Positions 24,392 through 33,255 of a DNA stretch of 64,000 bases are shown piece after piece. A model generated the notes under the pieces. That model worked only from the letters and a program-made list of their open reading frames with translations. It searched no databases and was not told the DNA's origin. Source of the stretch: Polaribacter butkevichii (GTDB lineage: Bacteria > Bacteroidota > Bacteroidia > Flavobacteriales > Flavobacteriaceae). Position 1 is the first letter of the stretch. Each line of letters opens with the position of its first letter. The position numbers were made by a program, and so were the translations under genes. The stretch covers positions 868,001 through 932,000 of the forward strand of contig NZ_CP150661.1 of NCBI RefSeq assembly GCF_038024105.1. Direction: 5' to 3'.

Positions 24392-24607
24392 ATTGCTAAA
24401 GATAGATATTAAACACACAGTATTTATTCTGCATCACACTATTTATCCAGATTTAAACTAGTTATAATTAGTGATAAAAGAGCTCTTTTTAGTTAAATCT
24501 GCCCCATTCTAAAAGTGTATGTTATTTACATTTACTACACTAAAAACAAAATACCTGCCCTATTGTATATTATAGCATAATAACCGTTTTTTATAAAAGC
24601 TATTACA

Positions 24608-24642
24608 TAAAAAAACTGCCTGAAAATTAATTTTCAGGCAGT
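24608..24642 (-). terminator. Terminator of the minus-strand lipoprotein gene
   Basis: ACTGCCTGAAAATT pairs with AATTTTCAGGCAGT (24615-24642). On the minus strand it is followed by TTTTTTT, so it ends the transcript of 24667-25572. The gap 24392-24607 holds nothing else I can name. Confidence 0.92.
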
Positions 24643-24666
24643 CATTTATTTAATTATAATAAATTA

Positions 24667-25572
24667 TTAATTGTTTCTGAAACCAGAAGTTACACTACGC
24701 CATAAAATTTCTGCTTCACCACCTTTACAACGGTAAGCTCCCATACGCAATTTAGCTTGTTTTGCTAAATCTGGTCTTGGAACTTGAAAATTAGCAGTTA
24801 CTCCATTTATGGTAGCATTAACATAATGAGACATGCTTTGTCCTGGGTTTTGATGAAAACCTGTAGTTACATTAACAGCAAAATCTCTATTTTGTCTTAC
24901 TCTTGTTATAGGTCCATACAATGTTCTTCCGCCAGCACCCGATCCACCACGAACTGTTATTTGCTCACGGTAAATATCATAATATTGCACACCATTTACC
25001 GTAATAGGCTTAGCTACGAACAAGCAAATTGCTGGATCTGGAGATCCACCCCCACCATTATGAGTTCCTTTAGCTTGTATAAAATAAGTTCCGTTACTGT
25101 TACCTAAATTACCATTAGTAGAAGTAGATGCTCCATCTCCTGCTTTTTTAATTCGAACAACTCCATTTACACTAACATAGTTTCCACTTCTTACTTTTGT
25201 AACTACCCTACTAGCTCTTTCTATTCTTGGTTGTAGTCCATCAGTACTTGTACCTGCTCTTAATCTATAAACACCCCAAGTATATGGTGTACCATTGGTT
25301 GTTTGAACATAATTATAAGGGCAAGATCTATCGTCTATTTCTGTATTAACATTCTTGTTAACATCAAAACCACCAGAATAAGTATACTTCATATTCCCAA
25401 AACTACAAGCAGAAGTTAAATTATTACTTTCAGGAGCAGAACTTTCATCCTGAATAGCATTCATGTCATCTTCCAATACTTCTTGGTCATTGTTTGAACA
25501 AGAAATTGCAACGGCTGACAATGCAACGATTGCCAGTGTTTTTAAAGTCATTAAATTTAATTGTTTTTTCAT
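24667..25572 (-). CDS. Lipoprotein with possible polysaccharide-lyase-like jelly-roll domain
   Basis: The 301-residue lipoprotein has a signal ending AISC (Cys 25), an acidic linker to about 55, then a beta-rich domain. Its pattern (RIERASRVV, YFIQAKG, KLRMGAYRCKGGEAEILWR near the end) recalls concanavalin-like lyases such as PL7 or PL20, where the last strand carries GxYR and IxWR. I do not see the full R-Q-Y catalytic set, so the activity is unproven; it could be a carbohydrate-binding protein. There are four Cys in the mature domain. It stands alone and has its own terminator. Confidence 0.6.
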   Translation of the reverse strand: MKKQLNLMTLKTLAIVALSAVAISCSNNDQEVLEDDMNAIQDESSAPESNNLTSACSFGNMKYTYSGGFDVNKNVNTEIDDRSCPYNYVQTTNGTPYTWGVYRLRAGTSTDGLQPRIERASRVVTKVRSGNYVSVNGVVRIKKAGDGASTSTNGNLGNSNGTYFIQAKGTHNGGGGSPDPAICLFVAKPITVNGVQYYDIYREQITVRGGSGAGGRTLYGPITRVRQNRDFAVNVTTGFHQNPGQSMSHYVNATINGVTANFQVPRPDLAKQAKLRMGAYRCKGGEAEILWRSVTSGFRNN

Positions 25573-26096
25573 TTTAATTATAATTTAGGTTAGTTGATAA
25601 GAATGATTTGTTCACTATAAACTTTCATTCTTTTTGTAAACATAAAAGGAAATTATTTTACATCTATCCTGAGGTATACCGTACCACCATGTACCAACCT
25701 GTTCTGTTCTAAACTGTGTTGATTTACCTTTTTACTTCTAAAAAAACCATTTAAAGCACTAATAAGTATATAATTTAACTACAAAACACTTATTTAATAA
25801 ATCTACAAATAGAATAACTAGTACTAAAAAAACATAATTATTTTTTTATAAATATTAAAAATAAAAACTTTAATAAAGATTATAATACTAAAAGAAAAAC
25901 CGTATAATCATAAAACATAGATCCTAATTAAATTTTAAAAACTAGCTAATAATTTTAATTTTCAATAACATCACAAACTTAACTCTGAAAATTTACTCAA
26001 AAAAAATGTTTATATTTATTGATAAAACTGATGTTTAAATGATGCACCTATTTGGGGGCAACAATCTAAATAAAAAAACTTTTAATTATAACGCTA
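25573..26096. other. 524-base noncoding region
   Basis: This carries the divergent upstream regions of the lipoprotein gene (minus) and the EEP-family gene (plus). A GC-richer patch at 25665-25710 with GGTATACC and two GTACCA boxes stands out from the AT-rich surroundings and may be a regulatory site. No open frame, RNA gene or strong hairpin was found. Confidence 0.4.
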
Positions 26097-27080
26097 ATGG
26101 TAGCACATTATATAACGTGGTGGAATACAGAAAATTTATTTGATATAAAGACATCTCCAAGAAGACCAGAATGGCTTGCAAAAACTCTAGCTAAAGAATT
26201 AAAATATTGGGATAGTACTTTACTTGAGAACAAACTAAACAATCTTGTTTCTATAATGATACAAATGAATCAAGAAAAAGGATCGGATATTTACGGTTTA
26301 TGTGAGGTTGAAAATCTTTATGTTCTTGAGCAATTATCAAATAAATTAAATCTATTATTACCTCAAAGGGCGTATAAAGTAATTCATCATAGTATGGAAG
26401 ACAAAAGAGGTATTGATATTGGTGTTATTTTTGATTCTAATAAATATAAAATTAAACAACTAGATGGTGAGAATAAAGTTTTTACATATAGAATAACAAA
26501 ACGATCTCCAACAAGAGACATCTTACAAGTAGAACTTGAAACTATAAAAGGAAATGATTTGGTTTTATTACTAAACCATTGGGTTTCTAGAATGGCTGGC
26601 AAATTTGAATCTGAACCTTACAGAATTATATCTGCAGAAACATTAAGTTACTGGATAATGAGAATTCAACAAGAACTTGGAGACAAAATTCCGATTGTAG
26701 TTTTGGGCGATTTTAACGATGAACCTTTTGATAGATCATTAAAAGAATATGCCCTTTCTACCAATAACCTAGAAAAAGTTAAAGCTGGCAGAAACCCATA
26801 CTTATATAATTTAATGTGGGAATTAGCAGGAAATAGATTAGGTACTTACGTTTATGGTTCTAATTCGAGTATTCTAGATCAAATTTTAGTTTCTAAAGGA
26901 CTTTTATTTAATAATAGTAATATTACCATTGGAAAAGAAACGGCCAAAATAGAAGTATTTAAAGGAATGGTTAAAGGCAAGTATAAAACGCCTGTAAGGT
27001 TTAAACTTTCTGGTAAAAAATACAATCCAAATGGTTATAGCGATCATCTACCTGTTTCTATAAAATTAATAGAAAAATAA
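26097..27080 (+). CDS. Endonuclease/exonuclease/phosphatase-family protein
   Basis: The 327-residue protein has the EEP fold motifs in order: TWWNTENLFD, GLCEVEN (Glu metal ligand), LLNHWVSR, VVLGDFNDEP (Asp and Asn of the active site), LDQILVSKG and GYSDHLPVSI (Asp-His pair). EEP proteins are Mg-dependent phosphodiesterases cutting nucleic acids, phospholipids or inositol phosphates. There is no signal peptide, so a cytoplasmic nuclease-type role is likely. The target cannot be told. Monocistronic, ending at a bidirectional terminator. Confidence 0.92.
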   Translation: MVAHYITWWNTENLFDIKTSPRRPEWLAKTLAKELKYWDSTLLENKLNNLVSIMIQMNQEKGSDIYGLCEVENLYVLEQLSNKLNLLLPQRAYKVIHHSMEDKRGIDIGVIFDSNKYKIKQLDGENKVFTYRITKRSPTRDILQVELETIKGNDLVLLLNHWVSRMAGKFESEPYRIISAETLSYWIMRIQQELGDKIPIVVLGDFNDEPFDRSLKEYALSTNNLEKVKAGRNPYLYNLMWELAGNRLGTYVYGSNSSILDQILVSKGLLFNNSNITIGKETAKIEVFKGMVKGKYKTPVRFKLSGKKYNPNGYSDHLPVSIKLIEK

Positions 27081-27146
27081 GTTTTTATGTATTTGGTTTT
27101 ATGCACAAATTTATAAAGGAAGAGCTGTTTTTACTTTAGCCAAAAA

Positions 27147-27183
27147 TAAATCTTAGTAGGTTTAAAAAGGCTACTAAGATTTA
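27147..27183. terminator. Bidirectional terminator between EEP gene and the unknown pair
   Basis: TAAATCTTAGTAG and CTACTAAGATTTA form a 13-bp stem between convergent genes, with A/T-rich flanks on both sides. Confidence 0.85.
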
Positions 27184-27209
27184 TTAAATGTGTATATAGT
27201 GCACTAAAA

Positions 27210-27734
27210 TTAATACCAAGAAAAATCAAAGTCTGAAAAGCTTACTTTAACATCATTTGAAGTTACTTTACCTTCTACATTTCTACAAACATTTTGTGTA
27301 TAAGACCAAGTTATTGTTAAAGATGGATTTAAATCATCTTCAGTTTCACCTGGTTCAAGTATATGAGTTTCATTTAATTGCTGTTCATCATGACTAAAAT
27401 TTAAATTTTTAACTATGTCTAACTCAGACTCTATTAAACCTTCTAGTTCACTTGAATTAAACGTTTTATCTATATCAATATCTGCTCCAATTCTAATATA
27501 ATCTTTATTTAAGAAATATGTATCAGAGACATCTCCACTCTCTTCTTCTTCGCACGTTTCTTCTGACTCATCAATAATATTATCATCTTCATCTACATAA
27601 ACTTCACGAATTTCACATTCACAATTTGGATGTGGTCTATCTGGTTCTGTATCATATATTTGTCCACTTGCATCTTGACAAGTACCACAACCTTCGCCAT
27701 CAGGGTTAAATACCCATTTTAAAAAAAAATCCAT
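27210..27734 (-). CDS. Acidic protein with CxxC...HPNCxC motif, function unknown
   Basis: The 174-residue protein begins MDFFLKWVFNPDGEGCGTC. Cys16, Cys19, His35, Cys38 and Cys40 form CxxC-x15-HPNCEC, which recalls the C-terminal metal-binding-like motif of phage Mu gpF/SPP1 gp7 head-morphogenesis proteins (HPNCRC), here at the N-terminus and without their helical part. Residues 45-70 are very acidic. The rest is beta-rich and ends FSDFDFSWY. There is no signal peptide. It follows the 317-residue HhH protein after 4 bases, so the two are one operon. I do not recognise a family. Confidence 0.7.
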   Translation of the reverse strand: MDFFLKWVFNPDGEGCGTCQDASGQIYDTEPDRPHPNCECEIREVYVDEDDNIIDESEETCEEEESGDVSDTYFLNKDYIRIGADIDIDKTFNSSELEGLIESELDIVKNLNFSHDEQQLNETHILEPGETEDDLNPSLTITWSYTQNVCRNVEGKVTSNDVKVSFSDFDFSWY

Positions 27735-27738
27735 ATCG

Positions 27739-28692
27739 TTATATTTTATTTCTTTTTGTTAATAATCTTAATTCCGAAAATGTTTTTGAGAGCTTTACAA
27801 ACTTATTTCCATCCCATTTAAAAGTGTTTTTTAATTGAATATCCTTTGCTTTAAAAAAAGTAGGAAGTACTTTAACTTTGTTGGTATAAATACAATTATC
27901 AGTTTGTTTTTGCTGTATCGATCTTAAACCAATATTTCCATTTTTATATAATTTTGTAATATAATATTGGTCATCAATATTAACATCTTCTATGGCTACT
28001 TTTAAAGTTTTAAACTGATCTCCAGGGTTTACGGTATTGCTATTTTTTCTGTTTATTTTTCTATCTCCTTTTGTTAGAATAATAGTATTACTAACCTTTC
28101 TATTTAATTGAAAATCTTTTGTAAGTAAAACTTGATTAAACCCTTTTACATCTATAAATACTTTATGTTTTCCATATTCTATTCTAGAAATAAAAAATTT
28201 ACCATTTTTGTCTGTTACTGTTTCTCTATTATTAATATAGATGGCTGCATTAGGTACTGGGTTATTATTTTTATCTTTTAATGTGCCAAAAAATACGGTT
28301 GTAAATTTTGTTTCTATAGCTCTTTTTTGAATATTAAAAGCATTTTCTAATGTTAAACTGACTTTTATTAAACCCTTCTTTTTTCCTTGCTCAACAATAT
28401 CTACCAATTTTTGAGGGCTTCTAGAATACAACTCTGCTAAACCCTGTAAACCAGATTTTTGAAACACTTCTGCTAACTGTTTATCTTTAGTAACCTCTAA
28501 AAAAGATGCTTGAGTAATAAATCCTTTCAGTTTTTTTTGAATTTCTACTTTATCTTTAAATCGTTTTTTTAAAGTTGATGGCTTTAATATAATTAAGTCT
28601 TCACTTAATGATATCCCTTTTTTTTTAAACATTTTCTCGTAAGAAGAACCTACTCCTTCGATAGTTGAAATAGAATGAATATTATTTTTCAT
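27739..28692 (-). CDS. HhH/DUF4332-like protein with carboxypeptidase-regulatory-like domain
   Basis: The 317-residue protein has an N-terminal helix-hairpin-helix segment (ISTIEGVGSSYEKMFKKKGI, residues 8-27) and a second helical unit (LAEVFQKSGLQGLAELYSRS), together resembling DUF4332. Then follows a CarboxypepD_reg-like beta sandwich (about 133-203, GTLKDKNNNPVPNAAIYIN). The C-terminal 110 residues (about 210-317) show no known pattern. There is no signal peptide, although the beta domain is usually extracellular. It is cotranscribed with the Cys-motif gene 27210-27734. No function can be given. Confidence 0.7.
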   Translation of the reverse strand: MKNNIHSISTIEGVGSSYEKMFKKKGISLSEDLIILKPSTLKKRFKDKVEIQKKLKGFITQASFLEVTKDKQLAEVFQKSGLQGLAELYSRSPQKLVDIVEQGKKKGLIKVSLTLENAFNIQKRAIETKFTTVFFGTLKDKNNNPVPNAAIYINNRETVTDKNGKFFISRIEYGKHKVFIDVKGFNQVLLTKDFQLNRKVSNTIILTKGDRKINRKNSNTVNPGDQFKTLKVAIEDVNIDDQYYITKLYKNGNIGLRSIQQKQTDNCIYTNKVKVLPTFFKAKDIQLKNTFKWDGNKFVKLSKTFSELRLLTKRNKI

Positions 28693-28879
28693 ATCATATA
28701 AATTTATTTTATTTTTTTTCTTTTAAAGCTATAGGATAGTATTAGTAATTTCTATGACATTTGTCAGGTTTTAAAAAAATAACATATTAATTTACTGATG
28801 ATTATCTACTTTTTAAAGCCCCATTTTTTTCAAGTAAAAAATATTTAAGCTAAAAAAAAAAACGAATTCTATTGATTCT

Positions 28880-28933
28880 TATCCGCAACTTTGTTAATTT
28901 TTAAGTAATATCTATGACAACTATGTAAAATAA
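28880..28933. repeat. Intergenic element shared with 21325-21388, copy 2
   Basis: TATCCGCAACTTTGTT, then AATATCTATGACAA and GTAAAATA, followed further on by TTTAATTTGTATATTTATCTT near 28999-29020, as upstream of the protease gene at 21755. The gap 28693-29110 holds this element and a shorter echo TTTCTATGACATTTGTC near 28750. No gene was found in it. Confidence 0.7.
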
Positions 28934-29110
28934 AAAACCTTTATAATCAAAAAAATACAAGATATTAAAGACGATTATATTTCTAAACGAAAACCAACCT
29001 AATTTAATTTGTATATTTATCTTCATTTAAAAAAATAGAAAACAGGAATTCCATAGTAAAGTAAACTTAGAAAGATTTTATTATTCCGTTAATGAACTTA
29101 AAGAAACAAT

Positions 29111-29971
29111 TTGAAGAACATTCCAAACATATCATATAATAGTAGCACAAACTCTAAAGATTTTGAATTTATTAACCTCTCCAATCTATTTGCAAGAATA
29201 TTTACCAATTTAGATCATAACCCTGTATTACCACATAGAATAACATTTTTTACATTATTAATTGTAACTAAAGGTTCTGGAAAACATCAAATAGATTTAA
29301 AAGATTACAATTTATCTGCTGGTTCTGTTTTAAAAATAGCGAAAGGACAAGTACATGCGTTTCAAAAAAATCCAAAATACGAAGGTTTCTTAATTATATT
29401 TACTGAAGATTTTGTGCTAAATTATTTTTCAAAATCTTCTATAAATTTAATTTCTCACTTATATAATTATCATACTACATCACCCATTGCCAATGATAAA
29501 GAAGGTAATGATATTTTTTTGAATCAACTTGTAGAAGAACTCACAACCGAAAATAGCTTTGCTAAAAAAAATATTATTGCATCCTTATTAAACATTTACT
29601 TATTAAAATTAGAAAGAAAATCTAACACAAGCGAGTTAAAAAATCATAAATTAAAACAATACGATGCTTTTATCAATTTTAAAAATTTGGTAGAATCTGA
29701 TTACACTAAAACTAGAAACGTAAAAGACTACGCCAATAAATTGCATATTTCTACAAAACTATTAAACCAAACAGTTAGAGATTTTACTTTAAACACTGCC
29801 AAATCTTTTATTGACGCATACGTAATTCTAGAAGCAAAACGCGCCATTGTTAGTACAGAAAAAAGTCTAAAAGAAATTGCCTTTGATCTTGGGTTTGATG
29901 AAGTAACCAATTTTACCAAGTTTTTTAAAAACAAAATGGGTATTTCTCCTAAAAACTTTAGAAATAAATAA
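29111..29971 (+). CDS. AraC-family transcription regulator
   Basis: The product is 286 residues read from TTG at 29111 (no ATG precedes the conserved N-terminal part). The N-terminal cupin-like sensor domain (about 30-120, with LPHRITFFTLLIVT and GQVHAFQKN) is typical of AraC regulators of hydrophobic or small ligands. The C-terminal double HTH (about 185-285) contains VKDYANKLHISTKLLNQTV and IAFDLGFDEVTNFTKFFK. It lies just upstream of a lipoprotein gene and an NmrA-like reductase gene whose promoters share a motif, so these are its probable targets. Confidence 0.92.
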   Translation: MKNIPNISYNSSTNSKDFEFINLSNLFARIFTNLDHNPVLPHRITFFTLLIVTKGSGKHQIDLKDYNLSAGSVLKIAKGQVHAFQKNPKYEGFLIIFTEDFVLNYFSKSSINLISHLYNYHTTSPIANDKEGNDIFLNQLVEELTTENSFAKKNIIASLLNIYLLKLERKSNTSELKNHKLKQYDAFINFKNLVESDYTKTRNVKDYANKLHISTKLLNQTVRDFTLNTAKSFIDAYVILEAKRAIVSTEKSLKEIAFDLGFDEVTNFTKFFKNKMGISPKNFRNK

Positions 29972-29988
29972 TTAGCGTAATTCCCAAA

Positions 29989-30051
29989 TTTACCATTTTT
30001 ATCATCATTTTGCCAATTAAATAACTTTAGAAATACTTCAATTTTGCAGTA
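29989..30051 (+). promoter_or_regulatory. Candidate AraC-controlled promoter 1
   Basis: TTTACCATTTTTA (29989-30001) and TTTAGAAAT lie upstream of a -7-like box CAATTTTG (30039-30046) followed by CAGTA and ATTAAT. The same boxes occur at 30818-30880, with exactly 57 bases from the first box to GCAGTA in both. They precede the lipoprotein gene by 24 bases. Confidence 0.65.
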
Positions 30052-30074
30052 TTAATAATCAATATAAAAACAAA

Positions 30075-30605
30075 ATGATGAACTATTCTAAATTAAAATT
30101 TCTAGCTGTAATCTTATTATCAATCACAATTTATTCTTGTAGTAATAATGATGATATATCTGACCCTATAACATTAGGTTCTAATGTAACAGTAACCAAC
30201 ACATTTCAATCTACAGCATTTACACAAGGAGCTGAATTAGCAATCGAAGATTTATTTCACCAACCTGCAGGTGCCTTAGCTGCAACATCTAGTATTAGCG
30301 AATCGGTAGAATTCCCTTCTTATCTACTAAATTTATATGATATTGATATCGATAAAAACAGTATTACTTTTGAGCTAGTTGCAAAGGCAGATGATGCTAC
30401 TTACGGCGATTTATTTAGAGTAATGGAAGCCGATACTTATGACAGATACTACTTTACTTTTGAAAACGCACAAGACATAAACGGATTTACATCAAGCAAT
30501 TCGTCTGTAAACCTAAGAATTGATTCTGATACAGTTTTGGTTGTTGAAATTGGTGAAGGTTATGATTTTAAGCCTGGTCAAAGTTTTACAATCACTTTAA
30601 ATTAA
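30075..30605 (+). CDS. Small lipoprotein of unknown function
   Basis: The 176-residue lipoprotein has a signal ending IYSC (Cys 22) and a mature beta-rich part (TVTNTFQSTAFTQGAELAI to FKPGQSFTITLN). Two ATG codons are adjacent at the start (30075 and 30078). I recognise no family. Its upstream region shares boxes and spacing with that of the NmrA-like gene at 30908, and it lies just after the AraC gene, so it is probably part of that regulon. It has its own terminator. Confidence 0.75.
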   Translation: MMNYSKLKFLAVILLSITIYSCSNNDDISDPITLGSNVTVTNTFQSTAFTQGAELAIEDLFHQPAGALAATSSISESVEFPSYLLNLYDIDIDKNSITFELVAKADDATYGDLFRVMEADTYDRYYFTFENAQDINGFTSSNSSVNLRIDSDTVLVVEIGEGYDFKPGQSFTITLN

Positions 30606-30632
30606 ATAAAGTAAAAATTTTTAATCCACCTC

Positions 30633-30682
30633 ACTCCTGCTGATAATGTTTGCACCAATTATCTGTAGGAGTTTACTTTTTA
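30633..30682 (+). terminator. Terminator after the AraC-linked lipoprotein gene
   Basis: ACTCCT and GATAAT pair with ATTATC and AGGAGT (30633-30672) in a two-part stem, followed by TTACTTTTT. It separates the lipoprotein gene from the reductase gene, which therefore needs its own promoter. The rest of 30606-30907 holds that promoter and nothing else seen. Confidence 0.75.
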
Positions 30683-30817
30683 AAGTATTTATAAAAATTA
30701 ATAAAAGAAAAAAGCCATACATTACTCTTAACTAAAATTTTAACTGCTAAAAAAACAAAAATCTATTACTAAAGTAACTAGCATAAATAATTAGTTGCAA
30801 TAAAAACGAGTCTCACT

Positions 30818-30880
30818 TTTACCATTTTTAATCAGAGATTTACCTACCAATTCATTTTTAGAAATCTCACCTTTGCAGTA
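30818..30880 (+). promoter_or_regulatory. Candidate AraC-controlled promoter 2
   Basis: TTTACCATTTTTA (30818-30830), TTTAGAAAT (30858-30865 region) and a -7-like CACCTTTG (30868-30875) with GCAGTA and ATTAAT repeat the layout of 29989-30051 at the same 57-base spacing. It lies 27 bases upstream of the reductase ATG. Confidence 0.65.
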
Positions 30881-30907
30881 CATTAATTCTATTTAAAATT
30901 TAATCGT

Positions 30908-31756
30908 ATGAAAATAGGAGTTACATCCGTTAGTGGACAATTAGGAATGTCTATCGCAAAACACCTCATTAAAGAAATAGGAAAAGAAAATGTAATTGGA
31001 ATAGCACGTACTCCAGAAAAAGTAGCCCATTTAGGCATTGAAATTAGAAAAGGAGATTATAATAATCGTAACCATTTTGATGCTGCATTGCAAGGTGTAA
31101 CTACCTTACTTTTAGTTTCTGGAATGGACGAACCCCAAAAAAGAATTGAACAACACAAAAATGTTATTGAGGCAGCAAAAGCAAATGGTGTAAAAAAAAT
31201 AGTGTATACAAGTATTGTTGGCGATGCAGAAAAAAACGCATTCAGCCCAATTGTACAAAGCAATAGACAAACAGAACTAGATGTGCAAAACGCTGGATTA
31301 GATTGGGTAATTGGTAGAAACGGAATTTACATAGAACCAGATTTAGAATACATAGACACCTATGTTAAAGAAGGAGAAATAAGAAATTGTGCTGGGGATG
31401 GAAAATGTACCTATACTAGTAGAGGTGAATTAGGATATGCTTACACAAAAATGCTTTTAGAATCTAAACACAACGGACAGGTTTACAATTTAGTAGGCAC
31501 ACCTATTACCCAAACACAATTAGCAGATTACATAAACCAAGTATATGGTACAAAACTTATTTACAACGGAGTTTCTGTTGATGAATATGCAACCGAAAGA
31601 AAAAAAGAATTAGGCGATTTCTTAGGAACTGTTATTGCTGGTATTTATGAAGGTATTCGTAACGGTGCTAATAACATACCTTCTGATTTTGAAAAAGCTA
31701 CAGGAAGACCACATAAAACTCCTTTAGAAATAATAGAAGCTATAGAGAGTAAATAA
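30908..31756 (+). CDS. NmrA/QorB-like NAD(P)-dependent quinone reductase
   Basis: The 282-residue protein has a Rossmann start MKIGVTSVSGQLGMSIAKHL (GxxGxxG variant), a VSGMDEPQKRIEQHKNVIEAAKANGVKKIVYTS core and a GRNGIYIEP segment, as in the atypical short-chain NmrA/QOR2 family. These reduce quinones with NADPH or act as redox sensors; the catalytic Tyr of classical SDRs is not expected. It is under a promoter resembling that of the adjacent lipoprotein gene, so AraC control (29111) is likely. Terminated at 31808-31844. Confidence 0.9.
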   Translation: MKIGVTSVSGQLGMSIAKHLIKEIGKENVIGIARTPEKVAHLGIEIRKGDYNNRNHFDAALQGVTTLLLVSGMDEPQKRIEQHKNVIEAAKANGVKKIVYTSIVGDAEKNAFSPIVQSNRQTELDVQNAGLDWVIGRNGIYIEPDLEYIDTYVKEGEIRNCAGDGKCTYTSRGELGYAYTKMLLESKHNGQVYNLVGTPITQTQLADYINQVYGTKLIYNGVSVDEYATERKKELGDFLGTVIAGIYEGIRNGANNIPSDFEKATGRPHKTPLEIIEAIESK

Positions 31757-31807
31757 AATAGCTCTAAAAAGCTAAACACAAAATTTAATGTCCCCCAATT
31801 TTCAAAA

Positions 31808-31844
31808 ATAAAGCTCAAATAGTATATTTGAGCTTTATTTTTTT
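31808..31844 (+). terminator. Rho-independent terminator after the NmrA-like gene
   Basis: ATAAAGCTCAAAT pairs with ATTTGAGCTTTAT around a five-base loop and is followed by TTTTTT. The remaining bases to the SbcD gene (31845-32041) show no clear site. Confidence 0.92.
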
Positions 31845-32041
31845 ATACCAACTTCTCTCCTACTTTATAAAATCTACTTATAAATCAGAATAAAAAGGTC
31901 TTTTTGATTGCTGCTTTTTTCACTCAAAAAAGGTATTTTAGCTCTATGTATTTTACTTGTGATATCTACTTATAAATTCCATCTAAAAACTGGAATTTAC
32001 ACGGATGCTATAGACTAGAAAAGTTAAAAATTGAAAAGAAA

Positions 32042-33244
32042 ATGAAAATACTACACACTGCCGATTGGCATTTAGGACATCGACTGCACGAACAATCTCA
32101 ATTTGAAGAACAATCTTTATTTTTAAATTGGATTGAAACTTACATTATTGAGCAAAAAATTGATGTACTTTTAATTTCTGGCGATGTTTTTGACACCGGT
32201 TCTCCATCCAACCAAAGTTTAGAAATGTATTACAGTTTTTTAGTAAAACTTAACGGTACCACATGTAAATCGATAATTATTACCGGCGGAAACCATGATT
32301 CTCCGGGAACCTTAAATGCCCCAAAACATATTTTAAATGCACTTTCTATTAAGGTAGTTGGTAAAGCAACGGAACATATAGAAGATGAAGTTTTTGAAAT
32401 TGAAATCAATAACGAAAAAGTAATTATTGCAGCTGTACCTTATTTACGAGATGGAGATATTAGACGTGCAGTTGCTGGCGAAACTTTTGATGAATTAACC
32501 GATAAGTACAAAACAGCATTAATTAACCATTACAATTCCGCAGCAAAACAATGTGAAACCATAAATAAAAGTAATGCCCCTGTAATTGCCATGGGACATT
32601 TATTTGCAACAGGTGGTTCTATTAGTGATAGCGAACAAAATATTTATGTTGGAACCTTAGGACATATTGGTGCCCAAGATTTCCCTACGTATTTTGATTA
32701 TGTGGCTTTAGGTCATTTACACAGGCCTCAAATAATTGGTAATAATGATAAGATACGGTATTCTGGATCACCCAATATTTTAAGTTTTAGTGAGTTAAAA
32801 TATGATAAAAAAATAATTGTTTTAACAATAGAAAACAATAAAATTAGTTCGATTGAAGATGCTATAATTCCGCATTTTAGAAACTTTTATAAACTAGAAG
32901 GAACCATTGATGCATGTATAGCTCAATTTACAACAATAACAGATAACGAATACAATTTAACACCTTGGGTAGAAATTGCACTTAAAGAAGCACATACCGT
33001 AAATACAGACGATTTAAAAAATGCTGCAGAACAATATCCTTTTGAAATTTTAAAAATTGCTTTAAAAAAACAACGAAACACCAAAGGTATTGAAGAATTG
33101 TTAGCAGAAACAAAATCGATAAAAGAACTCTTGCCAATGGAAGTTTTTGAATTAAAGTGTGAAGAAATGGGATATGATTTAAAAAATAACCCAGAAGTTA
33201 AAGATGCTTTTAATGAAATTTTACAATCCGTTAAAAACCAATAA
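32042..33244 (+). CDS. sbcD: Exonuclease SbcCD, nuclease subunit
   Basis: The 400-residue protein has calcineurin-like phosphoesterase motifs: DWH (Asp8, His10), GDVFD (47-51), GGNHDSPG (about 82-89), MGHLF and LGHLHRPQ, giving the two-metal Mn site of Mre11/SbcD, then a C-terminal capping region. With SbcC it cuts DNA hairpins and processes double-strand breaks. sbcC starts 11 bases downstream in the same direction, so the two are one operon. Confidence 0.96.
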   Translation: MKILHTADWHLGHRLHEQSQFEEQSLFLNWIETYIIEQKIDVLLISGDVFDTGSPSNQSLEMYYSFLVKLNGTTCKSIIITGGNHDSPGTLNAPKHILNALSIKVVGKATEHIEDEVFEIEINNEKVIIAAVPYLRDGDIRRAVAGETFDELTDKYKTALINHYNSAAKQCETINKSNAPVIAMGHLFATGGSISDSEQNIYVGTLGHIGAQDFPTYFDYVALGHLHRPQIIGNNDKIRYSGSPNILSFSELKYDKKIIVLTIENNKISSIEDAIIPHFRNFYKLEGTIDACIAQFTTITDNEYNLTPWVEIALKEAHTVNTDDLKNAAEQYPFEILKIALKKQRNTKGIEELLAETKSIKELLPMEVFELKCEEMGYDLKNNPEVKDAFNEILQSVKNQ

Positions 33245-33255
33245 GGCAGCTTCCT

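Noticed and set aside
24784..25107. Plus-strand open frame of 107 codons
   Set aside because: Antisense to the lipoprotein gene, which has a signal peptide and lipobox; the product here is Ser/Tyr/Ile-rich without a pattern.
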